A stretch of DNA of 64,000 nucleotides. Source: Acinetobacter lwoffii. Its GTDB lineage: Bacteria > Pseudomonadota > Gammaproteobacteria > Pseudomonadales > Moraxellaceae. The stretch is from assembly GCF_022967985.1 (NCBI RefSeq), contig NZ_JALJVC010000020.1, forward strand, positions 1 through 64,000, given 5' to 3'. Below, piece by piece: positions 9,688 through 18,215 of the stretch. The translations under genes and the position numbers were made by a program. Under the pieces are notes generated by a model. It ran no database searches. It was not told where the DNA came from and saw only the letters and a program-made list of their open reading frames with translations. Every line of letters starts with the position of its first letter. Position 1 is the stretch's first letter.

Positions 9688-10248
9688 TTAGCCAGTTGCA
9701 GACTGCTGCTCTATAAATTCCTGAAATTTCTGTTTTTGCTGGAGATATTCGGGATGATTTTTAGCTTCATCCCATTTCTGTTTAAAGATTTTGGCAGCAG
9801 CGGCTTTAACCGGATCTTCATGATTACGTGGCAGCTCGGAACGGCCATGCGCACCACTCAAGCCTTTTTTATCCTCCGGAACCGGGCCATCGTATTTTTT
9901 GCCACCTTTATGATTGGCATAACGTCGGGCACGGGTGAAACCCATCTGTAAAAACTTGCGTGCCATGTCCGCACCGATAAAATCTTCTTGCTTTAAATAG
10001 TCTAGAAAAAGCTGATAGATTTTCTCGCTACTGGCTTGTGCTTTTTCTTCATCTGCAAAGCGCCAGTGCGGCAGGATTTCTGATTTATAAGGCTCAACCA
10101 GTAATACACCTTGTTCACCACGGCCAATCCGGTAGAGCTCCGGTCGTTTGCGGAAATTAACCTTTGCAAAGTCCAGAGAATAATCAAAACTATTCGAAAC
10201 TACACGTGACGGGCGTTTTGGTGGCGCTACTTTGGCAGATGGCTTCAT
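9688..10248 (-). CDS. DUF4385 family protein
   Basis: Basic cytoplasmic protein of 186 residues matching DUF4385: the SFDYSLDFAKVNFRKRPELY block near the N-terminus and FIGADMARKFLQMGFTRARRYANHKGG in the middle, followed by a Gly-Lys-rich stretch. The function is unknown. The reading frame runs upstream to a TTG at 10281, but AAAGG sits six bases before the ATG at 10248, so the shorter form is preferred. It converges with the diguanylate cyclase gene, with only 11 bases between the stops. Confidence 0.85.
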   Translation of the reverse strand: MKPSAKVAPPKRPSRVVSNSFDYSLDFAKVNFRKRPELYRIGRGEQGVLLVEPYKSEILPHWRFADEEKAQASSEKIYQLFLDYLKQEDFIGADMARKFLQMGFTRARRYANHKGGKKYDGPVPEDKKGLSGAHGRSELPRNHEDPVKAAAAKIFKQKWDEAKNHPEYLQQKQKFQEFIEQQSATG

Positions 10249-10327
10249 ATTCGGCCTTTTCTGAAATTTAAAATTGCTCAATATTTCAGCTAATACAAAT
10301 TATAAAAATAAAGGGGCAGGATACAGA

Positions 10328-10358
10328 AAAGCCCCTGTCATTTAGAGCTAGGGGCTTT
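10328..10358 (-). terminator. Terminator of the lysine-rich protein gene
   Basis: The 9-bp stem AAAGCCCCT / AGGGGCTTT with a 13-base loop and following T run on the minus strand lies five bases past the stop of the H1-like gene. Confidence 0.8.
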
Positions 10359-10362
10359 CATT

Positions 10363-10797
10363 TTACTTCGATTTTTTTGAACTGGTCTTCGAGGTTTTAG
10401 CCTTGGTTGACTTGCTCTTAGAGGAGCTACTCGACTGCTTTTTAGCAGGCGCCGATTTTTTTGAAGAAGACTTTTTCACTTTAGTGTCGTCTTTACTCTT
10501 GTTGCTGCTTTTCGCTTTAGCCGGTTTTTTCGCGGAAGAGGTCTTTTGGTCTTTCGCTTTATCACTGGCTTTTGAGCTCGAATTTTTCTTCGCCTTCACT
10601 TTTTCATCTTTGCTGGCATTGTCTTTCTTAGAAGATGCCGCTTTAGATTTACTGCTCGCCGCTTTTTTAGTGACTTTGCGATCACTGTCTTTGTCACTAC
10701 TCTTATTCGACTTTTTCAGTTTCTCATCTTGGGTCTTTTTAGCAGTTTTTGCTGATTTTTTGCTGTCTTTCGCCTGGTTATTTTTACTATTCGCCAT
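10363..10797 (-). CDS. Lysine/serine-rich histone H1-like protein
   Basis: Low-complexity, highly basic protein of 144 residues built almost entirely from Lys, Ser, Ala, Thr and Asp, in repeats of the type KKSS, SKSK and KKSAPAKK. It resembles bacterial histone H1-like proteins (AlgP/Hc1-like C-terminal tails) that bind DNA or RNA through charge. There is no folded domain or signal peptide. The ATG at 10797 is preceded by AAGGAA at seven bases; an ATG six codons further upstream overlaps that ribosome site and is rejected. The opposite strand shows a long leucine/phenylalanine-rich frame that is only a shadow of the lysine codons. Confidence 0.8.
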   Translation of the reverse strand: MANSKNNQAKDSKKSAKTAKKTQDEKLKKSNKSSDKDSDRKVTKKAASSKSKAASSKKDNASKDEKVKAKKNSSSKASDKAKDQKTSSAKKPAKAKSSNKSKDDTKVKKSSSKKSAPAKKQSSSSSKSKSTKAKTSKTSSKKSK

Positions 10798-11119
10798 GGT
10801 TACTTTCCTTATCATTAAAAATCAATCAGAAAGATATAAAGCGCTTTGCTGTATATCAACTTCAAATTACTTTAAGGGGAGAGCGGCAGGATTAAAACTT
10901 TATCGTGTATCCAAGTGTAGGCTTGTTGCAAACACAAGCAGGAATTGTTCGAGTTCCAGACTAAAACATGGCAAGTTTTGGGACAGGTATTTAAACCCTG
11001 TTACCAGATGTCATTTATAGCAAGTGAGCTTTGGAGTTAAGTATTGATATCTATTCCTCCAAAAGCAAAAAACCCCGAATGATCGAGGTTTTGAGTAACT
11101 TATTTTTAAGCTTAAATAA
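10798..11119. other. Intergenic stretch, no gene seen
   Basis: 322 bases between folE and the lysine-rich gene, both on the minus strand. It holds the folE terminator at the right, and presumably the lysine-rich gene's promoter nearer its start. Nothing else is supported. Confidence 0.6.
11068..11094 (-). terminator. folE terminator
   Basis: The hairpin AAAACCTCGA-TCAT-TCGGGGTTTT with trailing T on the minus strand lies about 25 bases past the folE stop. Confidence 0.75.
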
Positions 11120-11674
11120 TTAATAGCTTTCTGGAACCGCACTTAAAAATTCACGGCGTGTTTCTTTATCGGTTTTAAAATCACCAATAAATGATACCGT
11201 ACGTGTGGTTGATTCCTGCTTGCCTACACCGCGCATCATCATGCACATGTGCGCAGAATCAATGACTACGGCAACACCACGTGCTTTGGTGACTTCAGCC
11301 ACGGCTTCTGCAATTTGCTGAGTCAGGTTTTCCTGAATCTGCAAACGGCGTGCAAACATTTCAGTAATGCGGGCAAATTTAGACAGGCCTAAAACATGAC
11401 CTTCCGGCAAATAGGCGATATGCACGCGGCCATAAAATGGCAATAAGTGATGCTCACATAGCGAATAAAATTCGATGTTTTTGACCAAGACCATTTCACG
11501 GTTATCTGAAGGGAAGACCGCCTTGTTGGTCACTTCTTCAAGTGTCTGGCTATAACCCGAGGTTAAATATGAAAATGCTTTCGCAGCGCGCACAGGCGTA
11601 TCTTTGAGACCAGGGCGATTTAGATCTTCGCCAACGGCAGTAAGAATGTTTGCGTAGGATTGCTGCATAGTCAT
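11120..11674 (-). CDS. folE: GTP cyclohydrolase I
   Basis: Converts GTP to 7,8-dihydroneopterin triphosphate, the first step of tetrahydrofolate synthesis, in the cytoplasm. The 184-residue protein carries the Zn-binding and catalytic pattern [17 protein letters not shown] (about residues 69-85) and the second Zn Cys region [12 protein letters not shown] (about 139-150). The QESTTRTV motif is also present. The length matches type IA enzymes of the E. coli FolE kind, slightly shortened at the N-terminus. The start ATG at 11674 has no strong ribosome site; a second Met lies two codons inside. It is a single gene with its own terminator. Confidence 0.96.
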   Translation of the reverse strand: MTMQQSYANILTAVGEDLNRPGLKDTPVRAAKAFSYLTSGYSQTLEEVTNKAVFPSDNREMVLVKNIEFYSLCEHHLLPFYGRVHIAYLPEGHVLGLSKFARITEMFARRLQIQENLTQQIAEAVAEVTKARGVAVVIDSAHMCMMMRGVGKQESTTRTVSFIGDFKTDKETRREFLSAVPESY

Positions 11675-11761
11675 ATGACGTATTCACTTAAACTGAGAAT
11701 GAACAAGGACGGCATTGTAGCAGAAAACTTTTACAATGCCTTGTTTTGAGGCTAAAACCGT

Positions 11762-12445
11762 TTACTGTTTGAACTTTGGATTCTTTTCTGTACGTTTGAG
11801 CAGAACCAATACTGCACCGGTACCGCCTTGCTTTTCAGGTGCACTGACAAAAGCCAAAACATCGCGATGCTGACGTAGCCAGCCGTTGACATAGGTTTTT
11901 AAAATCGCTTCCGGACCTTTACCATGTACGATTTTAATCACGTTCTGGTTTTCATCTTTGGCGATCTGGATAATCTGCAGCACGGCTTGACGCGCTTCTT
12001 CTACGGTACAGCCATGCAGATCCACAGCTTCAAACCAACGCAAGTTACCGGCTTTCAAGTCTTCAAACACTTTATGCTGCAAGGTGGCAATGCGATAGCT
12101 CAAGTTGGCCTGACTCCCGACAGGATTGAGCATGGCCTGCGTATCTGATAAAGCCATTGCTTCTGTTTCCATCGGACCAGTAGCCGCTGCACGCTTTGCC
12201 AAGATTTGTGCATCCGGTTTTTTCTTGCGTGGCTTGTCTAGTTGAACCGTATTTCCCGATTCAATTTTTTGCACGCCCTGCATTTGCTTGCGGAATAATT
12301 CCAGTTCTTCTAACGCTTCTTGCTCGACAGTCTTTTCAACAGGTGCAGCAACGACCGCAGGCGTTTGCGGCTGTGTAATTTGCTTCTTAAAAGATTTCAG
12401 CAGGTTGTACTGGTCTTTAGATAATGAAGAATCGTGTTTACTCAT
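11762..12445 (-). CDS. Smr domain protein (SmrA-like)
   Basis: Protein of 227 residues with a C-terminal Smr (small MutS-related) domain. It begins with the family motif AVDLHGCTVEEAR (about residues 139-151) and ends with KIVHGKGPEAILKTYVNGWL and a GGTGAVLVLLKR strand. The DLHG and HGKG motifs are the expected nucleic-acid-binding/nicking residues. The N-terminal 110 residues are charged and probably flexible. E. coli SmrA/SmrB proteins are endonucleases; SmrB cleaves mRNA at collided ribosomes. Which of the two this represents cannot be decided here. It sits upstream of folE with an 87-base gap and has its own ATG. Confidence 0.88.
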   Translation of the reverse strand: MSKHDSSLSKDQYNLLKSFKKQITQPQTPAVVAAPVEKTVEQEALEELELFRKQMQGVQKIESGNTVQLDKPRKKKPDAQILAKRAAATGPMETEAMALSDTQAMLNPVGSQANLSYRIATLQHKVFEDLKAGNLRWFEAVDLHGCTVEEARQAVLQIIQIAKDENQNVIKIVHGKGPEAILKTYVNGWLRQHRDVLAFVSAPEKQGGTGAVLVLLKRTEKNPKFKQ

Positions 12446-12584
12446 AATGTAAAAACAAGGGAGATGCGGAATTTACAAGAATTATAGTCTGAAAATAGAC
12501 AAAGGAGAACTGAATTGCGTTCATGACATTGCTGAGGATTTTAAATATGCTCGAGATTCTATGGTCTACTTTTCAATATTGAAA

Positions 12585-12619
12585 ATAAAAAAGCCCAATC
12601 CTGAGATTGGGCTTTTTTA
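12585..12619. terminator. Bidirectional terminator after trpC
   Basis: A 14-bp symmetrical stem (AAAAAAGCCCAATC / GATTGGGCTTTTTT) with a 4-base loop gives an A tract and a T tract on both sides. It lies 24 bases past the trpC stop. Confidence 0.85.
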
Positions 12620-12643
12620 ATGCTTAGGTAAGCATTTACAACT

Positions 12644-13450
12644 TTAAACCACTTCAGGCTCACCAAACAGATCACGGAAAGCATGATCCGGACGTGGCTG
12701 TTTCATGAAGCTTTCGCCGACCAGAAAGGCGTGAATATCATTTTTCTGCATCATCGCAACATCCGCAGGTGTGGCAATACCACTTTCAGTCACCAGCAGG
12801 CGTGAAGGGTCCAGTAATTTTTTCAAACGTAATGATGTGTTTAAATCCACATCAAAGGTTTTTAAATTACGGTTATTTACACCGAGCAGACAACGATCAG
12901 AAAGTTTTAAAGCACGGGATAGTTCTTCTTCATCGTGAACTTCAACCAGTACATCCAGATGATGTTCAAATGCAGTTTTAGACATTTCTTCTAACTGCTG
13001 GTCAGACAGGCAAGCCACAATTAGCAAGATACAGTCTGCATGCAGGGCACGTGCTTCGATAACTCCATAAGGATCGATCAGAAAGTCTTTGCGCAGTGCA
13101 GGCAGGTCGCAATGTGAACGGGCAATCTGAATGTTGTCATCGTGACCCTGGAAAAAGTCTACATCGGTCAGCACCGATAAACAGGCTGCACCTGCCTCCT
13201 GATACTGTGCTGCAATTTCCGCAGGGTTAAAGTTCTCGCGAATAATGCCCTTGGATGGCGAAGCTTTCTTAATTTCAGCAATGACACCCGGACGTTTCGA
13301 CACTAAAGACTGGGCAAAACCACGCACAGGTGATGCACCTTGTGCCAGTTCTTCCAGATCTTTATAGCTTTTCTGCTTTAAACGTAGGGCAAATTCTTCT
13401 TTTTTACGGTCAACAATTTTGCCTAAAATTGTATTTGCGATATCCACCAT
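12644..13450 (-). CDS. trpC: Indole-3-glycerol phosphate synthase
   Basis: Tryptophan pathway enzyme that closes the indole ring from CdRP; 268 residues, a monofunctional TIM barrel. Characteristic blocks are visible: GVIAEIKKASPSKG (about residues 55-68) with the catalytic Lys, LSVLTDVDFFQG, LRKDFLIDPYGV with the second Lys, LVEVHDEEEL, LLGVNNRNL and TESGI. The ATG at 13450 is preferred over an upstream TTG (13456) because AGGGA lies eight bases before it. It follows trpD after 20 bases in the order trpG-trpD-trpC, so it is the last gene of that operon. Confidence 0.97.
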   Translation of the reverse strand: MVDIANTILGKIVDRKKEEFALRLKQKSYKDLEELAQGASPVRGFAQSLVSKRPGVIAEIKKASPSKGIIRENFNPAEIAAQYQEAGAACLSVLTDVDFFQGHDDNIQIARSHCDLPALRKDFLIDPYGVIEARALHADCILLIVACLSDQQLEEMSKTAFEHHLDVLVEVHDEEELSRALKLSDRCLLGVNNRNLKTFDVDLNTSLRLKKLLDPSRLLVTESGIATPADVAMMQKNDIHAFLVGESFMKQPRPDHAFRDLFGEPEVV

Positions 13451-13470
13451 GATCAAAATCCCTGACCGAA

Positions 13471-14517
13471 TTAAGCTTCGTAATGTTTAATAGTTTTGGT
13501 AAATTCAGACAGTACACTCATTTTCTCAAGTGCCTGACCGCCATAGATAATGTCATGTGCCAGCGCAACACCTTGCTTATAGCTGCTGGTCAAACCGGAG
13601 ACATAAATACCTGCGCCGGCATTCAGCGCGATCATATTGGCGGCTTTATCGCCGATGTCTGATTTTTTCTTGCCCAGTGCATCTTTGATTAAAGCCAGAC
13701 TTTGCGCAGAATCTTCCACAATCAGTCCGGTCAGAGTTTGCGATTCAATATCGACCGATTCAGGAATAATTTCCCATTCGGTGACTTCGCCATTTTTCAG
13801 TTCAGCAACATGAGTTGAAGAGGCAATACTGATTTCATCCAGACCATCACGTGAATGTACCACCATCACATGTTCAGCACCGAGCTGTTTCATGACTTCC
13901 GCAATCGGACGGCAGAGTTCATTGGAAAATACGCCAATGACTAAACGATTTACTCCGGCCGGATTCGTAAGCGGGCCAAGTAAATTGAAAATACTACGAA
14001 TTCCTAATTCTTTACGTGGGCCGATTGCATATTTCATGGCTTGATGATGATTCGGCGCAAACAGGAAACCGACACCAACGTCACGGATACAGCGTTCAGT
14101 CTGCTGCATATTCAGGTCCAGGTTAATCCCGGCCTGTTCCAGTAAATCCGACGAACCTGATTTGGTCGAAACGCCGCGGTTACCATGTTTGGCAATGGTT
14201 GCGCCCGCTGCTGCAATTACAAATGCAGAAGCAGTAGAAACATTAAACAGGTTCTGGCCATCACCGCCTGTACCCACGATGTCCACTAAATATGGAATAT
14301 CACTGACATCAATTTTGGTAGCCAGTTCACGCATAACACGTGCAGCTGCAGTAATCTCATCAATGCTTTCGCCTTTTAGGCGTAAGCCCATCAGCAGGGC
14401 ACCAATCTGGGCATCGGTCGCTTCACCTGACATGATGGCGCGCATCACGTCTTGCATTTGATCCTGAGTCAGGTGAATGTTTTTAGTAATATTGCTTAAA
14501 GCTTGTTGAATATTCAT
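13471..14517 (-). CDS. trpD: Anthranilate phosphoribosyltransferase
   Basis: Joins anthranilate to PRPP, the second committed step of tryptophan synthesis. The 348-residue length fits the monofunctional enzyme. The PRPP/Mg loop [17 protein letters not shown] (about residues 84-100), [18 protein letters not shown] (about 112-129) and the [12 protein letters not shown] block (about 151-162) are all intact. The start ATG is nine bases after the trpG stop, indicating translational coupling within trpGDC. Confidence 0.97.
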   Translation of the reverse strand: MNIQQALSNITKNIHLTQDQMQDVMRAIMSGEATDAQIGALLMGLRLKGESIDEITAAARVMRELATKIDVSDIPYLVDIVGTGGDGQNLFNVSTASAFVIAAAGATIAKHGNRGVSTKSGSSDLLEQAGINLDLNMQQTERCIRDVGVGFLFAPNHHQAMKYAIGPRKELGIRSIFNLLGPLTNPAGVNRLVIGVFSNELCRPIAEVMKQLGAEHVMVVHSRDGLDEISIASSTHVAELKNGEVTEWEIIPESVDIESQTLTGLIVEDSAQSLALIKDALGKKKSDIGDKAANMIALNAGAGIYVSGLTSSYKQGVALAHDIIYGGQALEKMSVLSEFTKTIKHYEA

Positions 14518-14526
14518 AAGATGTTC

Positions 14527-15111
14527 TTAGGCATAAATTTCGAGAAAGTTTTTAAAGATTTGATGACCATGCTGGCTCAGAATCGATTCAGGATGGAACT
14601 GCACGCCTTCGACCGGCAATGTCTTATGTTTCACACCCATAATTTCTTCCATAGAGCCATCCGCTTCATTGGTCCAGCAGGTGACTTCCAGACATTCGGG
14701 CAAGGTAGCTTGATCAATCACCAGTGAATGATAGCGCGTTGCAGGAAATGGAGAAGGAAGATTGCTGAAAATCCCGGTATCACTGTGGTACATATCAGAC
14801 AGACGGCCATGCATGACACGTTTGGCACGCACGATATCACCGCCAAATGCCTGCCCAATACTTTGATGACCAAGACAAACGCCCAGTAAAGGAATTTTGC
14901 CAGCAAAATGCTGAATGGCAGGAATAGAAATTCCTGCCTCACTTGGCGAGCACGGGCCGGGGCCAATCACTAAATACTTAGGTTGCCATCGCTCTATATC
15001 TTCCAATGTCACGGCATCATTACGGACTACTTTTACTTCTTGATTCAGTTCGCCAAAATATTGGACGATGTTATAAGTAAAGGAGTCATAGTTGTCGATC
15101 ATTAAAAGCAT
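14527..15111 (-). CDS. trpG: Anthranilate synthase component II (glutamine amidotransferase)
   Basis: Supplies ammonia from glutamine to TrpE for anthranilate formation. It is 194 residues long, a class I amidotransferase with the nucleophile-containing [11 protein letters not shown] (Cys at about residue 79) and the C-terminal [10 protein letters not shown] holding His/Glu of the triad. The oxyanion-strand motif [11 protein letters not shown] is also present. It is the first gene of trpGDC; trpE is not in this window. In some Acinetobacter the same subunit also serves para-aminobenzoate synthesis (established for the genus), and pabB is not nearby either. Confidence 0.95.
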   Translation of the reverse strand: MLLMIDNYDSFTYNIVQYFGELNQEVKVVRNDAVTLEDIERWQPKYLVIGPGPCSPSEAGISIPAIQHFAGKIPLLGVCLGHQSIGQAFGGDIVRAKRVMHGRLSDMYHSDTGIFSNLPSPFPATRYHSLVIDQATLPECLEVTCWTNEADGSMEEIMGVKHKTLPVEGVQFHPESILSQHGHQIFKNFLEIYA

Positions 15112-15681
15112 GAGCTTAACCTATTGAAATTAATGCACTTAACTGTGCTAATGTGGTCCAGATCGTACTTTATTTATACGTGTTGCAAGCACTTGCCTGA
15201 CACAACTAAATCATTGATTTCATTGTGTGAAAATAAAGCACGCTTCATCATAGCAAAAAATAGCCCCATTCGGCGCAACAATTTCGCTCAATTTATTGGC
15301 TTTAAAAACCTGTAGAAAATTAAATAAAATTTTATAATGATTTAAAGTAATAGGCTTACTCATAGAAAGATTTAAAAGGCTATTTTTTAGAGTAAAACTT
15401 AAAAATGAAAAAATTAAGGTCAAAGAGAGGTAAAATGCTTGATGAAAAAAACATCACTTGAATAATTAAGCTTTATATAAACTTTTCTATTGAAAGTAGA
15501 TTTAAAGAAAATGCCTCATAATAGGCATACAATCCCAAATGAATCGCAAAATTTTCTTTACTGATATCTACTAAAAAAAGCTCAATTTTTAGCCAAAAAC
15601 AAGTAAAAATATAACAAAAGTAAGAAAAAGCAGCATATTTGCTATAAAAAGCTATGTTTCTTATACATTTTTATAGATACA

Positions 15682-15698
15682 TGCACTATTTAGGTGCG
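15682..15698 (+). promoter_or_regulatory. NtrC (GlnG)-type enhancer site for glnA
   Basis: TGCACTATTTAGGTGCG fits the 17-bp NtrC dyad (TGCAC-N7-GTGCA) with one mismatch in the outer base. It is centred about 180 bases before the start predicted from the sigma-54 element, a normal distance for an enhancer acting by looping. A weaker TGCA...TGCA pair lies at 15747-15762. Confidence 0.7.
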
Positions 15699-15767
15699 CT
15701 AAAAAATAAAGCTGAAATAAAATAAATGAAGAATGCTTGAATATAGTGCATTTAGTTTTGCAGCTAG

Positions 15768-15773
15768 TATAAT
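15768..15773 (+). promoter_or_regulatory. Possible sigma-70 -10 element upstream of glnA
   Basis: A perfect TATAAT lies about 150 bases before glnA, but no good -35 is found at 16-18 bases. It could be a basal second glnA promoter as in enteric bacteria. This is weak evidence. Confidence 0.3.
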
Positions 15774-15844
15774 AGCCGCAAAGTATTTTTGTCACTTCAT
15801 GATTTCTTATAAAGATTTCAATATTTTATCTATACTTTTAAAAG

Positions 15845-15862
15845 TTGGTACGGTAATTGCTT
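15845..15862 (+). promoter_or_regulatory. Sigma-54 (-24/-12) promoter of glnA
   Basis: TTGGTACGGTAATTGCTT matches the RpoN consensus TGGCACG-N4-TTGCW, with GG (15847-15848) and GC (15859-15860) exactly ten bases apart. It predicts a start near 15872 and a leader of about 50 bases with the GGAG ribosome site of glnA. It also shows that the long glnA reading frame from TTG at 15857 cannot be the real start, since that codon overlaps the -12 element. Confidence 0.85.
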
Positions 15863-15919
15863 AATAACTATCAACTGCTAACACGCACTTCACGGGTGCA
15901 ACAAAAACATCGGAGCAAA

Positions 15920-17335
15920 ATGAGCATGGCGAACAAGGTCCTTCAACTCATACAAGAAAGTGGCGCAAAATGGGTCGATTTTCGCTTTACTGATACCAAG
16001 GGTAAAGAGCAACACGTCACTTACCCAGCAGACAGTATTGATGAAGATACATTTGAAGACGGCAAAATGTTTGACGGTTCTTCAATTGCAGGTTGGAAAG
16101 GCATCGAAGCATCGGACATGATTTTACGTCCGGATGCGGCAACAGGTTTTATCGACCCGTTCTTTGCAGAGCCAACAGTTGTTGTAACTTGTGACGTAAT
16201 CGAGCCATCAACTGGTCAAGGTTATGATCGTGACCCACGTTCGATTGCGCGCCGTGCAGAAGAATATTTGAAATCTACCGGTATCGGTGACACTGCATTC
16301 TTTGGTCCAGAACCAGAATTCTTCGTATTTGACGAAGTAAAATGGGAAATCGACATGTCTGGCGCGCGCCATACATTGATCGCTGAAGAAGCTGCTTGGT
16401 CAACTAACAAAGACTACGAAGGCGGTAACTCTGGTCACCGTCCACGCGTAAAAGGCGGTTACTTCCCAGTTCCTCCTGTAGATTCTTCACATGACATGCG
16501 TGCAGACATGTGTGCGCGTATCGAAGACATCATGGGTCCAGGTCGTGTAGAAGTACATCACCACGAAGTTGCTTCTTGCCAGTTAGAAATTGGTGTGAGC
16601 TTCAACACTATGGTGCGTAAAGCAGACGAAGTTCAACAGTTCAAATATGCGGTTTGGAACGTTGCGCATCAATATGCAAAAACAGCAACCTTTATGCCTA
16701 AACCAATGGTGGGTGATAACGGTTCTGGTATGCACGTGCATATGTCGATCTCTAAAGACGGCAAAAACCTGTTTGCTGGTGATGAATATGCAGGCCTTTC
16801 AGAAATGGCGTTGTACTTCATCGGTGGTGTAATTAAACATGCTCGTTCTTTGAATGCGATCACCAACCCTTCTACAAACTCGTATAAGCGTTTGGTTCCA
16901 CATTTCGAAGCACCGATTATGCTTGCTTACTCAGCGCGTAACCGTTCTGCATCTATCCGTATTCCTTACGTGTCTAGCCCGAAAGGCAAGCGTATTGAAG
17001 CGCGTTTCCCAGATCCAATGATGAACCCGTACCTAGGTTTCGCGGCATTGTTGATGGCTGGTCTTGACGGTATTCAAAACAAGATCCACCCGGGTGAAGC
17101 TGCTGACAAGAACTTGTACGATCTTCCTCCTGAAGAAGAAGCGAAAATCCCTACAGTGGCGCATAGCCTGGATATGGCGCTTGAAGCACTTCAAGCGGAT
17201 CATGATTACCTGTTAAAAGGTGGCGTGTTCACGAAAGAAATGCTTGATGCTTATATCGAGCTTAAAACTGAAGAAGTTCGTCGTCTAAACACGACTACTC
17301 ACCCAGTTGAATTTGATATGTACTACAGCTTGTAA
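15920..17335 (+). CDS. glnA: Glutamine synthetase, type I
   Basis: Makes glutamine from glutamate, ammonia and ATP; dodecameric cytoplasmic enzyme. The protein is 471 residues (or 469 if it starts at the ATG at 15926), the normal GSI length. [17 protein letters not shown] (about residues 50-66), the metal/ATP blocks [13 protein letters not shown] and [10 protein letters not shown], and the adenylylation loop [11 protein letters not shown] with its Tyr (about residue 400) are all present, so it is probably regulated by GlnE. GGAG at 15912-15915 is the ribosome site: it is four bases from the first ATG and ten from the second, so the start is ambiguous by two codons. Transcription is from the sigma-54 promoter just upstream, with an NtrC-type site further up. 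Confidence 0.97.
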   Translation: MSMANKVLQLIQESGAKWVDFRFTDTKGKEQHVTYPADSIDEDTFEDGKMFDGSSIAGWKGIEASDMILRPDAATGFIDPFFAEPTVVVTCDVIEPSTGQGYDRDPRSIARRAEEYLKSTGIGDTAFFGPEPEFFVFDEVKWEIDMSGARHTLIAEEAAWSTNKDYEGGNSGHRPRVKGGYFPVPPVDSSHDMRADMCARIEDIMGPGRVEVHHHEVASCQLEIGVSFNTMVRKADEVQQFKYAVWNVAHQYAKTATFMPKPMVGDNGSGMHVHMSISKDGKNLFAGDEYAGLSEMALYFIGGVIKHARSLNAITNPSTNSYKRLVPHFEAPIMLAYSARNRSASIRIPYVSSPKGKRIEARFPDPMMNPYLGFAALLMAGLDGIQNKIHPGEAADKNLYDLPPEEEAKIPTVAHSLDMALEALQADHDYLLKGGVFTKEMLDAYIELKTEEVRRLNTTTHPVEFDMYYSL

Positions 17336-17357
17336 TTCATCACGAATTAAAGCGAAG

Positions 17358-17387
17358 AAAACCCGCGCATGTCGCGGGTTTTTTTGT
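17358..17387 (+). terminator. glnA terminator
   Basis: The G/C-rich stem ACCCGCG / CGCGGGT followed by T7 lies 23 bases past the glnA stop. Confidence 0.9.
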
Positions 17388-17425
17388 ATCATCTATTTAT
17401 AATTTTAAATGATTGATGGGCTTAA

Positions 17426-17701
17426 ATGGCACAACGTAAAAAGCAGACCAGCTTTTATCCATGGATTGATCCAAAAGATCATGACAAAGGTTTTAAGTTG
17501 AACTTCTCTGAAGTGACTTATCTTGAAGTGGGGCGGACTCCCGAGGGTTATAAGCAGGCTCAATTTGTGGCGCTGAAAAATCCTGAAATGGCGCTGGATT
17601 ATGCTTATCCAGAATCATTTTATTTGAGTACTGAAGGTTTTATTTTAATTAAAACCCCACAAGGTAAATATGAAATCATTGCAAAAACAGATAACTGTTA
17701 A
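17426..17701 (+). CDS. Conserved hypothetical protein, 91 residues
   Basis: I do not recognise a family. The protein is short, mixed-charge and soluble-looking. It has a basic N-terminus (MAQRKKQ), a central EVGRTPEGYKQAQFVALKNPE stretch and no signal or membrane segment. It starts with ATG after glnA's terminator and its stop is two bases before the ubiC start, so it appears to be the first gene of a ubiC-ubiA transcript. That position suggests only co-expression, not function. Confidence 0.75.
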   Translation: MAQRKKQTSFYPWIDPKDHDKGFKLNFSEVTYLEVGRTPEGYKQAQFVALKNPEMALDYAYPESFYLSTEGFILIKTPQGKYEIIAKTDNC

Positions 17702-17703
17702 CA

Positions 17704-18210
17704 ATGAATAGTCGTTCTAGAAATCAAAATCAGCGTGTGTTGCTGTCAACTCTGCCTGTTGAGTTAAAACCGTGGCTGTATGCATCGGGTTCACTCACGC
17801 AACAACTGACCGATTTGGCGCAAGGACAATTCCATGTCGAGCCAATTCAAGAGCATTTTCAGCGTTTAAGCTTTGCCAATGCCAAATGGATGCAGATGTC
17901 ACATCAGCATACTTCCTGGGTGCGTGAAAGTTATCTCTACGGCTCGGAACAGTCTCCTTGGGTGAAAGCCAAAAGCATCTTTCCGATTTTAAGCCTGCAA
18001 AAAAAAGCCCGAATTTTTCAGCATATTGGCGCCAAACCGATTGGCTGGTTTCTGTTTCAGCGCACTAATCCACTGTGCCAGCGCCGGGTGGTACTTTTAG
18101 ATGAGGGCTGGACCCGTCAGAGCTGCTATACTTGGCACGGCTGTAAATTTATCGTACAAGAAACATTTTTACCGGCATTTGAACACTTTATACAAAATTC
18201 ACGGGCTTGA
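17704..18210 (+). CDS. ubiC: Chorismate--pyruvate lyase
   Basis: Releases pyruvate from chorismate to give 4-hydroxybenzoate, the first step of ubiquinone synthesis. The 168-residue cytoplasmic protein matches the UbiC length. The substrate-binding pattern is seen in SWVRESYLYG (Arg at about residue 78) and the Leu-rich IFPILSLQKKARIFQHIGAKPIGWFLF region, and Glu in the C-terminal FIVQETFLPAF is the expected ligand. It overlaps or abuts ubiA, which uses its product, and follows the 91-residue gene after two bases. Confidence 0.92.
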   Translation: MNSRSRNQNQRVLLSTLPVELKPWLYASGSLTQQLTDLAQGQFHVEPIQEHFQRLSFANAKWMQMSHQHTSWVRESYLYGSEQSPWVKAKSIFPILSLQKKARIFQHIGAKPIGWFLFQRTNPLCQRRVVLLDEGWTRQSCYTWHGCKFIVQETFLPAFEHFIQNSRA

Positions 18211-18215
18211 TTTTT

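Larger units (their letters stand above)
15112..15919. other. Long A/T-rich regulatory intergenic region between trpG and glnA
   Basis: About 800 bases without a supported gene. The right half contains the glnA control elements listed separately (NtrC-type site, a possible sigma-70 -10, and the sigma-54 promoter). The left end must hold the trpG promoter. The middle (15300-15650) is very A/T-rich and I see nothing specific in it; short frames there lack ribosome sites. Confidence 0.7.

Noticed and set aside
10403..11020. 205-codon plus-strand frame rich in Leu and Phe opposite the lysine-rich gene
   Set aside because: It is the complement of Lys/Ser codons, has no ribosome site and no recognisable family, and the minus-strand gene has a ribosome site and terminator.
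15124..15423. Short frames on both strands upstream of trpG
   Set aside because: A/T-rich, no ribosome sites, no family resemblance; I see no leader peptide with tandem Trp codons either.
15857..15919. 21-residue N-terminal extension of glnA from TTG
   Set aside because: The codon overlaps the -12 element of the sigma-54 promoter, the extension is foreign to the family, and the ribosome site lies before the ATG at 15920/15926.
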